From: Paenibacillus physcomitrellae
Lineage (GTDB): Bacteria; Bacillota; Bacilli; Paenibacillales; Paenibacillaceae
Reading direction: 5' to 3'
DNA length: 64,000 bases
Assembly (NCBI RefSeq): GCF_002240225.1
Contig: NZ_CP022584.1
Coordinates: 4,384,930 to 4,448,929 of the forward strand
The translations under genes were made by a program, and so were the position numbers. The notes under the pieces were generated by a model. It was given only the letters and a program-made list of their open reading frames with translations, made no database searches and was not told the DNA's origin. Position 1 is the stretch's first letter, and each line of letters starts with the position of its first letter. Below, piece after piece: positions 1 to 8,632 of this stretch.

Positions 1-920
1 CCGGTAACGCTTTGAACGGTCTGGCTCCTAACGTGCCTAACCTGGCCGGCGGCTCCGCTGACTTGGAAAGCTCCACTATGACTCACCTGAAAGGTCTTAC
101 GAACTTCGCTCCAGGCAGCTACGAAGGCCGCAATATTTACTTCGGCGTTCGTGAGTTCGGTATGGCTACAGCTATGAACGGTATCGCTTTGCACAGCGGT
201 ATTAAAGTATTCGGCGGTACATTCTTTGTATTTACCGACTACCTGCGTCCGGCTGTTCGTCTGGCAAGCTTGATGAAGCTGCCTGTAACTTACGTGCTTA
301 CGCATGACAGTATTGCTGTCGGTGAAGACGGTCCTACACATGAACCAATCGAACAATTGGCTTCCCTGCGTATCATTCCAGGTCTGACTGTTATTCGTCC
401 TGCTGACGGCAACGAAACTTCCGCAGCTTGGGCTTATGCAGTTGAGAACACATCGAGCCCGGTTGCTCTGGTTCTGACTCGTCAAAACCTGCCTATCCTG
501 GATAATACGGCTGAACTGGCTCGCGAAGGTATCAAACGCGGTGGTTATGTTGTATCCGACGCAAAAGACGGCAAATCAGTTGCTCAATTGATCGCAACAG
601 GTTCCGAAGTTCAACTGGCTGTGAAAGCACAAGCCAAATTGGCAGAGGAAGGCATCCAAGTACGGGTTGTCAGCCTGCCAAGCTTCGACCTCTTCGAGAA
701 ACAAGATAAAGCTTACAAAGATTCCGTTATTCTTCCAGACGTTAAAGCCCGCGTAGGTATCGAAATGGCTTCTCCGTTCGGATGGGAGCGTTATGTAGGC
801 GATAGCGGCAAAATCCTCGGTATCGACACTTTCGGTGCTTCTGCCCCTGGTGACAAAGTCATCGCAGAATACGGATTTACCGTTGAAAATGTAGTGAAGC
901 TGGTTAAAGAACAGCTGTAA
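1..920 (+). CDS. tkt: Transketolase, C-terminal part (cut by left edge)
   Basis: Transketolase moves two-carbon ketol units between sugar phosphates in the non-oxidative pentose phosphate pathway, using thiamine diphosphate. The frame is open from base 3, so the N-terminal half lies outside the window. About 305 residues are visible: the pyrimidine-binding domain with GGSADLESS and the VREFGM segment carrying the ThDP-activating glutamate, then GGTFFVFTDYLRPAVRLA and HDSIAVGEDGPTHEPIEQL, which are typical of transketolase, then the C-terminal domain. The stop is followed closely by a strong terminator, so it is the last gene of its unit. Family call is firm; only completeness is unknown. Confidence 0.96.
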   Translation, partial: GNALNGLAPNVPNLAGGSADLESSTMTHLKGLTNFAPGSYEGRNIYFGVREFGMATAMNGIALHSGIKVFGGTFFVFTDYLRPAVRLASLMKLPVTYVLTHDSIAVGEDGPTHEPIEQLASLRIIPGLTVIRPADGNETSAAWAYAVENTSSPVALVLTRQNLPILDNTAELAREGIKRGGYVVSDAKDGKSVAQLIATGSEVQLAVKAQAKLAEEGIQVRVVSLPSFDLFEKQDKAYKDSVILPDVKARVGIEMASPFGWERYVGDSGKILGIDTFGASAPGDKVIAEYGFTVENVVKLVKEQL

Positions 921-930
921 TAGGATAGCA

Positions 931-965
931 AAGCGCTGCGGATCATCCGCAGCGCTTGCCTTTCT
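931..965 (+). terminator. Terminator after tkt
   Basis: Two 13-base arms starting AAGCGCTGCGGAT are perfectly complementary across an almost absent loop (931-957), followed by GCCTTTCT. It lies 11 bases after the tkt stop. Confidence 0.85.
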
Positions 966-982
966 ATGTCTCAAGAGAAATA

Positions 983-1023
983 AAAAAACGGCTTACCGCC
1001 AATTGACGATAAAGCCGTTTTGT
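983..1023 (-). terminator. Terminator of the 1058-1954 dehydrogenase gene
   Basis: Arms AAAACGGCTT and AAGCCGTTTT (985-994 and 1012-1021) form a hairpin. Read on the minus strand it is followed by a T-run, which fits termination of the minus-strand gene just upstream of it. Confidence 0.8.
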
Positions 1024-1057
1024 TCTCTAGAGGAGAGAGGGAATCAGTTCCCCCGGG

Positions 1058-1954
1058 TTACTTCTGATTGTCCGCAATCCGGTGGCCGATCCACTGTTCG
1101 TATACTTTTACGACAGCTGAAAGATCCTCGTCGCCGAACCCTTGCGTTTGTCCAGCCTGGAATAAGGATTTGGCCAGATTCAGCATCGGAGAAGGCATCC
1201 CGGCTCCGTCATTCATGGATGACGCCAGCTTCAAGTCTTTCAGCATCAAAGCCAGGGAGAACTGGTTATCGAAATTATGTTCAATAATCTTGAGGCCTTT
1301 CAGATCCGCGGCTTTGCTGCCCGCTGAACCGAGCTGAACCAGCTCCAGGAATGTATCGACCGGCAATCCGGCTTTGGAAGCCATAGCAAAACCTTCGGCG
1401 AGAGCCAGGTTATTGATGCCGACTATCGTGTTGTGGGCCAGTTTGGCAATGGAGCCTGTACCGTTTTCGCCCATGTGAAGGACTTTTTTGCCCATCGTGT
1501 CAAAAATATCCCGCTGCGCTTCTACGGTTTCGGCAGGTCCGCCGACCATAAACACGAGCGTGCCGTCAATAGCCGCAGGTTTGCTGCCCGTAACAGGCGC
1601 ATCCAGGAAGCTACCGCCTTTGGCGGCTACTTTCTCGGCAAGCTGTTTGGACAAAGCGGGAGAAATAGTACTGGAATCGATTACGACCGTACCTTCCGTC
1701 AATCCGGCAAGCAGGCCGTCCTGCCCGTCGTAGACGGCTTCAATCGAGCGGTCGTCACTAACCATAGTGATAACAACGTCTTGGCTGGCTGCAGCTTCGC
1801 GAGGCGTAAGGGCAACAGCGGCGCCTTCTTTGGATAGTTCTTCCGCTTTGGCGGTAGATCGGTTATACACCGTAACGGCATATCCTTTTTTCAGAAGATT
1901 GGAGGCCATGGGTGCGCCCATCGTGCCTAGTCCGATAAATCCGATTTTTTTCAT
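1058..1954 (-). CDS. 3-hydroxyisobutyrate dehydrogenase family oxidoreductase
   Basis: 298 residues, the usual length for NAD(P)-dependent beta-hydroxyacid dehydrogenases (3-hydroxyisobutyrate, tartronate semialdehyde and related substrates). The N-terminus GFIGLGTMGAPMASNL is the Rossmann dinucleotide motif. The substrate-binding segment FLDAPVTGSKPAA and the catalytic-lysine region SIAKLAHNT follow in the expected order. The ATG is preceded by AGAAGGTGA. The gene stands alone between tkt and pgi, on the opposite strand, with its own terminator. The exact substrate cannot be read from the sequence; 3-hydroxyisobutyrate, glyoxylate and succinic semialdehyde reduction are all possible within the family. 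Confidence 0.9.
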   Translation of the reverse strand: MKKIGFIGLGTMGAPMASNLLKKGYAVTVYNRSTAKAEELSKEGAAVALTPREAAASQDVVITMVSDDRSIEAVYDGQDGLLAGLTEGTVVIDSSTISPALSKQLAEKVAAKGGSFLDAPVTGSKPAAIDGTLVFMVGGPAETVEAQRDIFDTMGKKVLHMGENGTGSIAKLAHNTIVGINNLALAEGFAMASKAGLPVDTFLELVQLGSAGSKAADLKGLKIIEHNFDNQFSLALMLKDLKLASSMNDGAGMPSPMLNLAKSLFQAGQTQGFGDEDLSAVVKVYEQWIGHRIADNQK

Positions 1955-2170
1955 CTCTCGTCACCTTCTATATCTATTTTTAAATACTTCGTCTATTTTA
2001 CCACGACAAATGGTAGGTGGGTAATGTCCTTGTGTTCATTGGCGAATTAAAGTATCCTAAATTTGGTTGCCAGAATAGGACAAGATGAGACGAAGTTTTG
2101 CAAGTGCACACTCAAAGCAAGTTACTCCAACAGAGTATACTAAAACAAAGTTAACGGAGGCGTTATCCTA

Positions 2171-3526
2171 ATGTCTAAACAAGTTAGTTTTGATTACAGC
2201 AAAGCCCTTTCGTTCGTAAACCAACATGAAATCGATAATTTGGCAGAACCTATCCGTGTAGCTCATGAGCAGCTGCATAAAGGAACTGGCGCAGGTTCCG
2301 ACTACCTGGGCTGGATCGATCTGCCCACTGCATACGACAAAGAAGAATTTGCCCGCATTCAGCAGGCAGCCAAGAAGATCCAAAGCGATTCCGAAGTGCT
2401 GATCGTAATCGGTATCGGCGGTTCTTACCTGGGCGCGCGCGCAGCAATCGAAGCGCTGCAGCATTCTTTCTACAACCTGCTGCCTAAAGACAAGCGCAAA
2501 ACGCCTGAAATCTATTTTGCCGGCAACAACATCAGCTCCACTTATGTAACACATCTGCTGGACCTGATCGAAGGCAAAGATTTCTCCGTTAACGTGATTT
2601 CCAAATCCGGTACAACAACTGAGCCGGCAATCGCTTTCCGTATCTTCCGCAAAGCTTTGGAAGAGAAATACGGTAAAGAAGAAGCCCGCAAACGGATCTA
2701 CGCAACAACAGACCGCGAAAGAGGCGCGCTGAAGAAATTGGCTAACGAAGAAGGCTACGAAAGCTTCGTGATTCCTGATGACGTAGGCGGACGTTATTCC
2801 GTTCTTACGGCTGTAGGTTTGCTGCCAATCGCAGCTGCCGGCATCAACATCGAGGAAATGATGAAAGGTGCAGCCGACGCCGCTAAAGAATACAGCAACC
2901 CTAACGTGGCTGAAAACGGCGCTTACCAATACGCCGCTGTCCGCAACGCTTTGTACCGCAAAGGCAAAGTAACCGAAATTCTGGTTAACTATGAGCCATC
3001 CCTGCACTATGTTTCTGAATGGTGGAAACAGCTGTACGGCGAAAGCGAAGGCAAAGACTACAAAGGTATCTATCCGGCTTCTGTAGACTTCTCGACTGAC
3101 CTTCACTCCATGGGTCAATTTATCCAGGAAGGTAACCGCAACATCTTTGAAACTGTGATCCAGGTTGAGGAAGCCAAAGCCCATATCACAATCGAAGAAG
3201 ATCCAGCCGATCTGGACGGATTGAACTTCCTGACTGGCAAAACAATGGACTTCGTGAACAAAAAAGCGTTCCAGGGAACGTTGCTTGCGCACACGGACGG
3301 TCAAGTGCCTAACCTGATCGTAAACGTGAAAGACATGAGCCCATACTCCTTCGGCTACCTCGTTTATTTCTTCGAGAAAGCTTGCGGCGTGAGTGGCTAC
3401 TTGTCCGGCGTTAACCCATTTGACCAACCGGGCGTTGAAGCATACAAGAAAAACATGTTCGCCCTGCTTGGCAAACCAGGCTACGAGAAAGAAAAAGCCG
3501 AGCTGGAAGCAAGACTTACCGAGTAG
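2171..3526 (+). CDS. pgi: Glucose-6-phosphate isomerase
   Basis: Interconverts glucose 6-phosphate and fructose 6-phosphate in glycolysis and gluconeogenesis. At 451 residues it is the short bacterial form found in Bacillus. Visible motifs are [13 protein letters not shown] near residue 80, the sugar-phosphate loop [20 protein letters not shown] with the active-site histidine region, and the C-terminal signature [18 protein letters not shown]. The start follows ACGGAGG at a good distance. The 216-base upstream region has a TATACT -10-like box at 2136-2141 but no convincing -35 partner. A long open frame on the opposite strand is only a shadow of this codon-biased gene. Confidence 0.98.
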   Translation: MSKQVSFDYSKALSFVNQHEIDNLAEPIRVAHEQLHKGTGAGSDYLGWIDLPTAYDKEEFARIQQAAKKIQSDSEVLIVIGIGGSYLGARAAIEALQHSFYNLLPKDKRKTPEIYFAGNNISSTYVTHLLDLIEGKDFSVNVISKSGTTTEPAIAFRIFRKALEEKYGKEEARKRIYATTDRERGALKKLANEEGYESFVIPDDVGGRYSVLTAVGLLPIAAAGINIEEMMKGAADAAKEYSNPNVAENGAYQYAAVRNALYRKGKVTEILVNYEPSLHYVSEWWKQLYGESEGKDYKGIYPASVDFSTDLHSMGQFIQEGNRNIFETVIQVEEAKAHITIEEDPADLDGLNFLTGKTMDFVNKKAFQGTLLAHTDGQVPNLIVNVKDMSPYSFGYLVYFFEKACGVSGYLSGVNPFDQPGVEAYKKNMFALLGKPGYEKEKAELEARLTE

Positions 3527-3588
3527 TTTTTGAAGGTTAGTTCTTACCTTACTAGTCCGAATAGGCTATAATAATAGCAGACCTCAAG

Positions 3589-3627
3589 AAGCAGTTCGCA
3601 GCCTTCAGGCGGAACTGCTTTTTGTTT
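3589..3627 (+). terminator. Terminator after pgi
   Basis: Arms AAGCAGTTC and GAACTGCTT enclose a loop and are followed by TTTTTGTTT. A TATAAT box at 3567-3572 lies just upstream with only a weak -35, so this could instead be an attenuator in a short yigZ leader. Confidence 0.8.
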
Positions 3628-3711
3628 ACAACAAGATGCTCATACTCCTATCAAGTTTGCGCTTTTTATCGAATCATGCATCATTACGGCATAAAAGGAA
3701 GGTTCACACAT

Positions 3712-4344
3712 ATGCTTACTACATACAAAACGGTCCGCCGTGAAGGCAGCAAAGAAATTGTCATCAGGAAATCTAGATTTATCGGCCATATTCGGCCTGT
3801 CGAGACGGAAGAAGAAGCGGTGGCTTTCATCGAAGAGATCAAGAAGCAGCATTGGAATGCTACCCATAATTGTTCCGCTTACATGATAGGCGAACGTGAC
3901 GAAATCCAGAAGCAGTCGGATGACGGAGAGCCGAGCGGTACGGCGGGTAAACCGATTTTGGAAGTGATCCGCAACCAAGGATTAAAAAATGTCGCAATCG
4001 TGGTGACTCGTTATTTTGGCGGAATCATGCTGGGAGCAGGCGGATTGATCCGGGCTTATACCGATGGAGCTGTTGCAGCAATTGAGGCAGGAGATCCAAT
4101 TATTCGTGTACTGCACCGCGAAATTGTTGTAGAATTGGACTATACCTGGTTGGGTAAAGTTGAGAATGAGCTGAGAAATCGGGGAATCCGAATGGGACAA
4201 ACCGAATTCACCGACAAAGTTAGACTCACTTGCCTTCCGCTTGAGCCTGAGGCCGAGCAGTTTAAAACATGGATGACCGATTTAACACAAGGACAGTCTC
4301 AGATTACGGAAGGTGAAAGCATCTTTTATATCGAAGGAGAGTAG
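3712..4344 (+). CDS. yigZ: YigZ/IMPACT family protein
   Basis: Member of the UPF0029/IMPACT family, conserved cytosolic proteins whose exact bacterial role is not settled. The 210-residue product shows the family signatures KSRFIGHI, HNCSAYMIG, DDGEPSGTAGKPIL and RYFGGIMLGAGGLIRAY, then a smaller C-terminal ferredoxin-like domain. I chose the ATG at 3712 because AAAAGGAAGG sits about nine bases upstream; a longer in-frame extension to 3622 starts inside the pgi terminator and lacks a binding site. The next gene begins three bases after the stop, so the two are probably co-transcribed. Confidence 0.93.
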   Translation: MLTTYKTVRREGSKEIVIRKSRFIGHIRPVETEEEAVAFIEEIKKQHWNATHNCSAYMIGERDEIQKQSDDGEPSGTAGKPILEVIRNQGLKNVAIVVTRYFGGIMLGAGGLIRAYTDGAVAAIEAGDPIIRVLHREIVVELDYTWLGKVENELRNRGIRMGQTEFTDKVRLTCLPLEPEAEQFKTWMTDLTQGQSQITEGESIFYIEGE

Positions 4345-4347
4345 TCT

Positions 4348-4938
4348 ATGGCGAGAAGAGCAGTAGAGCATGAATTGACGAGAGAGAGGATCATGGAGGC
4401 AGCCAGGCATTTGTTTATTACCAAAGGATACCGATCGATTTCCATGCGAAGCATCGGTCAGCATTTGGGTTACAGTCATGGTTCGCTGTATTATCATTTT
4501 AAGGAAAAAGCCGAGTTGTTTTACGCGATTGTCATCCAGGATTTTCACCATGTTACGCTACTGTTTGACCAAGTCATGGAAGGGCCGCTGGAGCCAGGGT
4601 TAACGCGCATCGAGCAGCTCATGCTGGAATTTATTAAATTTGGTTTGGATCATCCGCATCAATATGAAATTATGTTTATGCTTCGGGATGAAGAAATCCT
4701 GGCCTACTGCCGGTCCGAACAAACCAAATGCTATGAGCATTTTGCCTCGATTGTCCGTAAGCATTTGAGGGAAGAAGGACACCCGCTTCGGAATAACTTA
4801 ACGCTCCCACATCATATGTTCCTCAGTTTGAACGGATTTATTTCCAACCATATTCAAGGCCGGGTGAGTTTTGAGGAGATCAAACCTTCAGCCATTGCCC
4901 ATGTTCAATTTCTGAACTACAACATTAACGCCGGATAA
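4348..4938 (+). CDS. TetR/AcrR family transcriptional regulator
   Basis: 196 residues. Residues 10-60 form a TetR-type helix-turn-helix: TRERIMEAARHLFITKGY, then SMRSIGQHLGYSHGSLYYHFKEKAELF. The rest is a divergent helical ligand-binding domain, and the ligand is unknown. The ribosome binding site AAGGAGAG lies in the last codons of yigZ, which implies translational coupling. No palindromic operator could be assigned to it. After the stop there is only a weak four-base-pair hairpin (4930-4943) followed by a T-run. Confidence 0.9.
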   Translation: MARRAVEHELTRERIMEAARHLFITKGYRSISMRSIGQHLGYSHGSLYYHFKEKAELFYAIVIQDFHHVTLLFDQVMEGPLEPGLTRIEQLMLEFIKFGLDHPHQYEIMFMLRDEEILAYCRSEQTKCYEHFASIVRKHLREEGHPLRNNLTLPHHMFLSLNGFISNHIQGRVSFEEIKPSAIAHVQFLNYNINAG

Positions 4939-5059
4939 ACGGCTTTTTATTTAACCTTATCGCTTTAGTCAATTGCATCAATATAACGTTAACTCATTAA
5001 ATAATTAAATCAACCCTATTAGTTGAATAAAAAACGGAAGCTCCACTTCCCTGCAGGCT

Positions 5060-5103
5060 GCAAAAAGCTAATCCCGCGATAAATCAGCAGATCGGCTTTT
5101 TGC
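5060..5103. repeat. Inverted repeat GCAAAAAGC / GCTTTTTGC
   Basis: Nine-base arms at 5060-5068 and 5095-5103 can form a stem, with extra ATC/GAT pairing inside. It lies in the 300-base space between the TetR gene and the ABC ATPase, ahead of the promoter at 5151. It may act as a terminator for the TetR gene. The rest of this intergenic space shows nothing I can assign. Confidence 0.5.
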
Positions 5104-5150
5104 GGCGGCATAAGGGACAATCCCGGATTTCCAAATTCTCCTATTCCTCG

Positions 5151-5179
5151 TTGACGTTCCCGCCCTGGTCTGATAAAGT
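5151..5179 (+). promoter_or_regulatory. Sigma-A promoter for the CysA-like gene
   Basis: TTGACG (5151-5156), a 17-base spacer, then TAAAGT (5174-5179). Spacing is ideal and the -35 matches at five of six positions. Confidence 0.65.
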
Positions 5180-5197
5180 ATTTTTAAATCATAGTAA

Positions 5198-5216
5198 GTT
5201 GATGAGAATAATTAAT
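5198..5216. promoter_or_regulatory. Possible Fur-like box
   Basis: The 19-mer beginning GTTGATGAGAAT matches about 12 of 18 scored positions of the GATAAT-GATAAT-N-ATTATC Fur pattern. It lies just downstream of the predicted transcription start. The match is only suggestive. Confidence 0.25.
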
Positions 5217-5245
5217 GTAGCGGGGCATAGGGAGGTCGAATGGGG

Positions 5246-6310
5246 ATGCATGTCGAAGTCCGGCATTTGGATAAACATTTTGGAGATTTTCATGCCGTCA
5301 AAGATGTCAGCTTTGAAATTGAAAAAGGGAAATTGATTGGTCTGCTGGGTCCAAGCGGCGGGGGGAAAACATCCATTCTCCGCATGCTGGCCGGCTTGGA
5401 GCAGCCTGATCAGGGAGATATTCTATTTCACGGTGAACGTGTAAACCGATTGAGCCCGCAGGACCGCGGCATTGGGTTTGTATTTCAAAGCTATGCCCTG
5501 TTTAAGCACATGACGGTTTTTGACAATATTGCGTTTGGATTAAAGATCAAGAAACTGCAGAAGGCCCAAATTCGGGAACGGGTTATGGAACTGGTTGAGC
5601 TGACGGGTCTTAAAGGTTTTGAAAAAAGATTACCGCACCAGCTGTCCGGCGGACAACGTCAGCGGGTCGCTTTTGCCCGCGCGCTTGCCCCGAGCCCTCA
5701 GCTGCTGCTGCTGGATGAACCCTTTGCGGCGATCGACGCCAAGATCAGGCAGGAGCTGCGCTCCTGGCTGCGCGAGCTGATCGATGAGGTTGGAATTACG
5801 TCCATCTTTGTAACCCACGATCAGGAGGAAGCCATCGAAGTGGCGGACGAAATTATGATTATCAATCAAGGAAAGCTTGAGCAGAAAGGCACTCCTTGGG
5901 ATCTATATAAGGAGCCGAATACGCCGTTTGTGGCCTCTTTTATCGGTCAATCTACGCTGGTCGAGCATGCCGCCGCTTTAAAAGGGTTTGAAGAAGAATC
6001 CAGGGGCGGCAGCACACAGGCGTTGATCCGACCTGAATATATTGAAATTGGACCGGAATCCGAGTTTGCGCTGCTTTCCGCAACGGCCGGCGGAGTGGTC
6101 AAGCACCTGCATTTCCGCGGCAGCGAGTGGCTGGTGGAAGTCGAGGTTGGCGGACAAACGCTGACGACCTTCCGTTCCCTGGAGAAAGAAAATCTGGAGA
6201 TCGGACAGGAAATCCGCGTGCTGGTTCACCGCGCCTACCTGTTTAATGAAGAGCGCAGCTGGATTGCCGAAAATCCGCTGAAACGGGACTCGTTCAGCGT
6301 TATCATTTAA
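5246..6310 (+). CDS. ABC transporter ATPase, CysA-like (sulfate/thiosulfate or iron import type)
   Basis: 354-residue cytosolic ATPase of a binding-protein-dependent importer. Walker A GPSGGGKTS is at about residues 35-43, the signature LSGGQRQRVAFARAL near 135, Walker B LLLLDEPFAAID follows, and the switch region is VTHDQEEA. The stretch YALFKHMTVFDNIAFGLK and the wording around EVADEIMIINQGKLEQ resemble CysA, and the C-terminal third is a TOBE-like regulatory domain. No permease or binding-protein gene is adjacent, so it must pair with components encoded elsewhere. I prefer ATG 5246 over 5240 because GGAGG at 5231-5235 is ten bases from the former and only four from the latter. Iron specificity remains possible. 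Confidence 0.8.
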   Translation: MHVEVRHLDKHFGDFHAVKDVSFEIEKGKLIGLLGPSGGGKTSILRMLAGLEQPDQGDILFHGERVNRLSPQDRGIGFVFQSYALFKHMTVFDNIAFGLKIKKLQKAQIRERVMELVELTGLKGFEKRLPHQLSGGQRQRVAFARALAPSPQLLLLDEPFAAIDAKIRQELRSWLRELIDEVGITSIFVTHDQEEAIEVADEIMIINQGKLEQKGTPWDLYKEPNTPFVASFIGQSTLVEHAAALKGFEEESRGGSTQALIRPEYIEIGPESEFALLSATAGGVVKHLHFRGSEWLVEVEVGGQTLTTFRSLEKENLEIGQEIRVLVHRAYLFNEERSWIAENPLKRDSFSVII

Positions 6311-6333
6311 AAATATCCGCGTTTATGCACATA

Positions 6334-6400
6334 AAACGCCATGCCGCTTGTTCCAAGATTGGAGAAGCCAGCCTGGCGTTTGTGTTGTTTGTGTTGTTTG
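6334..6400 (+). terminator. Probable terminator between convergent genes
   Basis: Arms AAACGCCA (6334-6341) and TGGCGTTT (6374-6381) flank a 32-base loop and are followed by a T/G-rich run with TTGT repeats. The long loop lowers confidence. Confidence 0.45.
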
Positions 6401-6452
6401 TGGTTTTTGCAAAGAACCTCACGATTCGTTGTTCACGATGCCCGCAAACGGG

Positions 6453-7562
6453 TTATACTCTGGAGCGGACTTCCTGACGTATGAACAGAACATACGACAG
6501 ACCAAAGCAGATGATCGTTGCGGCGAGCAGGCCGGTCAGCTGCGGCCAAATCAGCAGCAGGCTTTGCCCCAGTGACAGAGGGCTCGCAATCGCTCCAACG
6601 AGCTGATCCATGGTCAGCGGGCCCAGCGAACGAACGCCTGGGGACAGCATGGTCGTTAGGGTCTCCGAGAACAGCTCCGTCGGCGAAATCCGGTTCAGCG
6701 TCAAGATGAAGTTGATATGGTTCAGCTGGGTTTCCGGCGCCGCCGTTTGCGCTACCGCCGTCGCGCTGTCGATCATGTTGATGATCATGCTGTAAAAAAT
6801 AGTAAAGAACAGCCAGATGGCAATCGACGACAAGGCCGAAGTTGCCGCCTGCCGGAAGCGGATTGAGAACAGGATGGACAGGTTCAGCCAGAAGCCGATA
6901 TAGATGACGGCCATCAGCAGGAAAACAATTATCCGCAGAAATTCTTCCGGCGTAGGCGGATAACCGATGGTAAATAACCCCAGTCCCATCACCAGAAAGC
7001 CAAGCGAAAAAACAACGACGGTGATGACGAACAAGGCGGAAACGAATTTGGCCTTGATGAAGTCGTCCCTGTAAATGGGCTGCGACAACAGCCGTCCCAA
7101 GGTGCCCTTGTTCCGCTCGGAGTTGACGGCGTCAAAACCAAGCGTAATCCCGATCAATGGACCAAGCCAGGACAGGAACGTGGAGAAGGACGGTACGGCC
7201 AGCGACGAGCTCGTTAAGGTATACATTTTTAGAAATAGAAACGTATCGCCGCTGCCAGAAGTGTCGTTGGCGGCAGCATCGCCGGAGCGGATGGCGGTGA
7301 CCGCCGCATAAATGGACCCGATGCAGGCCAGCACAATAATGGCCATCAAGATGCCGAAACGCCAGCTTCGGAAATGGTCGCCGCATTCTTTCTCCACCAT
7401 CACCCAAAATGAGGAGGCGGTGCGGGAGCGTTCTCCCGCCTGCTCCAGATCGCGGCGGGGACGAAGCTGCGCCCAGACCTTCCTTGCCGTCTCCCGAACC
7501 GTACTCAGCCGGAGCATTTCGGTGAGCGGGCGGTTCGATTGCGTCTTGTTCAAGGAAGTCAT
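6453..7562 (-). CDS. ABC-2 type exporter permease
   Basis: 369-residue membrane protein with about six hydrophobic segments: ILMAIIVLACIGSIYAAV near residues 70-90, FLSWLGPLIGITLGF, LFVITVVVFSLGFLVMGLG, the FLLMAVIYIGFWLNL region, SSIAIWLFFTIFYSMII, and a last one near the C-terminus. The string DAVNSERNKGTLGRLLSQP is the amphipathic element typical of ABC-2 and NosY-like permeases. The start codon overlaps the stop of the ATPase gene (ATGA), so the two are translationally coupled. With the upstream NEW3 protein it forms a three-gene exporter operon. The substrate is unknown. Confidence 0.88.
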   Translation of the reverse strand: MTSLNKTQSNRPLTEMLRLSTVRETARKVWAQLRPRRDLEQAGERSRTASSFWVMVEKECGDHFRSWRFGILMAIIVLACIGSIYAAVTAIRSGDAAANDTSGSGDTFLFLKMYTLTSSSLAVPSFSTFLSWLGPLIGITLGFDAVNSERNKGTLGRLLSQPIYRDDFIKAKFVSALFVITVVVFSLGFLVMGLGLFTIGYPPTPEEFLRIIVFLLMAVIYIGFWLNLSILFSIRFRQAATSALSSIAIWLFFTIFYSMIINMIDSATAVAQTAAPETQLNHINFILTLNRISPTELFSETLTTMLSPGVRSLGPLTMDQLVGAIASPLSLGQSLLLIWPQLTGLLAATIICFGLSYVLFIRQEVRSRV

Positions 7563-8629
7563 GACTCCTCTCTCCTTTCAAAATAGCGGTGGTAAATGTC
7601 GTCCAGACCGTATTCCTTGCGGCGGATGTAATAGAGCTCCGCCCCGCTGTGAATGACGGCTTCGGCAATTTGCGCCGTCAAGTCGCGGTCGCAGACAATC
7701 GTGACGATCGGGCCGTGTTCATTCTCGGCCGCGTCCGGCTGCTCTCCTCGGAACGGCTGCTCTCCGCCTAGCCTTTTGCCGGCCTCGGCTGCCGGCTTGC
7801 GGATTTCGGTTACCCCTTCCAGAGCGGAAATGGCTTCGTCCAGCGGCTCCAGCCACTCTTTGACCCCAACCTCAACATAATAATTGCCGTCTTCGTCAAG
7901 CTGCTCGGACAAAGAGCGGATGTCGCCCGCAGCGATCAACTGGCCTTGAACGAACAGGCCGACCCGGTCGCAGATTTGCTGCACCTGGTGCAAATGGTGG
8001 GAGGACAGCAGCACGGTCAACTGCTCATCGCGGCTGAGCGCCGAGATCAGTGCAAGCAGCTCGCGCACCCCTTCGGGGTCAATCCCAAGCGTCGGTTCGT
8101 CGAGGATAATAACCTCGGGGTTTTTGATCAGAACGTCCGCGAGTCCAAGCCGCTGCCGCATCCCGCGCGAAAACGCCCCTACCTTTTTGCCCGCGTGTTC
8201 GGATAAGCCCGTTTTCTCAAGCAGGGCGGCGGCTTTGACTACCGCATCCTCCCGGGAAATCCCGTTTAGTCGGGCGGTATAGATCAAATTATCCAAAGCA
8301 GTTCTGTCCTCGTAAAAGCCGATGTCGTCCGGCAGGTAGCCGACTTTGCGTTTCACCTTCAGCGCTTCCCTGGCCGGGTTCAGCCCGCATATTTTGGCCT
8401 GGCCCGAAGTGGGTTCGGTTAGTCCAAGCATCATCAAAATGGTTGTGGTTTTTCCGGCGCCGTTGGGACCAAGCAGCCCGAAGATTTCTCCCCGGGAGAT
8501 CGTTAAATTCAAATGATTCACGGCGGTCGTATCGCCGTATTTCTTGGTTAGTCCTTTGAGTTCAATAACTGGCCCCGCAGCGAGCGGTGCGGCTGCTGCA
8601 GCCGGAGTGGGTGTCATGCCGGCAGTCAT
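7559..8629 (-). CDS. ABC transporter ATPase (exporter, ABC-2 partner)
   Basis: 356 residues. Walker A GPNGAGKTT is at residues 54-61, then GYLPDDIGFYEDRTALDNL. The signature reads FSRGMRQRLGLADVL, a Ser-Arg variant of LSGGQ common in exporter ATPases, and Walker B is VIILDEPTLGIDPEG. The first 18 residues are a Pro/Ala-rich extension. The C-terminal 120 residues carry the accessory region seen in NosF/CcmA-like ATPases. It starts three bases after the NEW3 gene and overlaps the permease gene. Nothing in the sequence gives the cargo. Confidence 0.9.
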   Translation of the reverse strand: MTAGMTPTPAAAAAPLAAGPVIELKGLTKKYGDTTAVNHLNLTISRGEIFGLLGPNGAGKTTTILMMLGLTEPTSGQAKICGLNPAREALKVKRKVGYLPDDIGFYEDRTALDNLIYTARLNGISREDAVVKAAALLEKTGLSEHAGKKVGAFSRGMRQRLGLADVLIKNPEVIILDEPTLGIDPEGVRELLALISALSRDEQLTVLLSSHHLHQVQQICDRVGLFVQGQLIAAGDIRSLSEQLDEDGNYYVEVGVKEWLEPLDEAISALEGVTEIRKPAAEAGKRLGGEQPFRGEQPDAAENEHGPIVTIVCDRDLTAQIAEAVIHSGAELYYIRRKEYGLDDIYHRYFERREES

Positions 8630-8632
8630 CGC

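Noticed and set aside
2168..3427. 419-codon open frame on the minus strand opposite pgi
   Set aside because: It mirrors the codon bias of pgi, lacks a ribosome binding site and gives a Phe/Val/Cys-rich product without domains.
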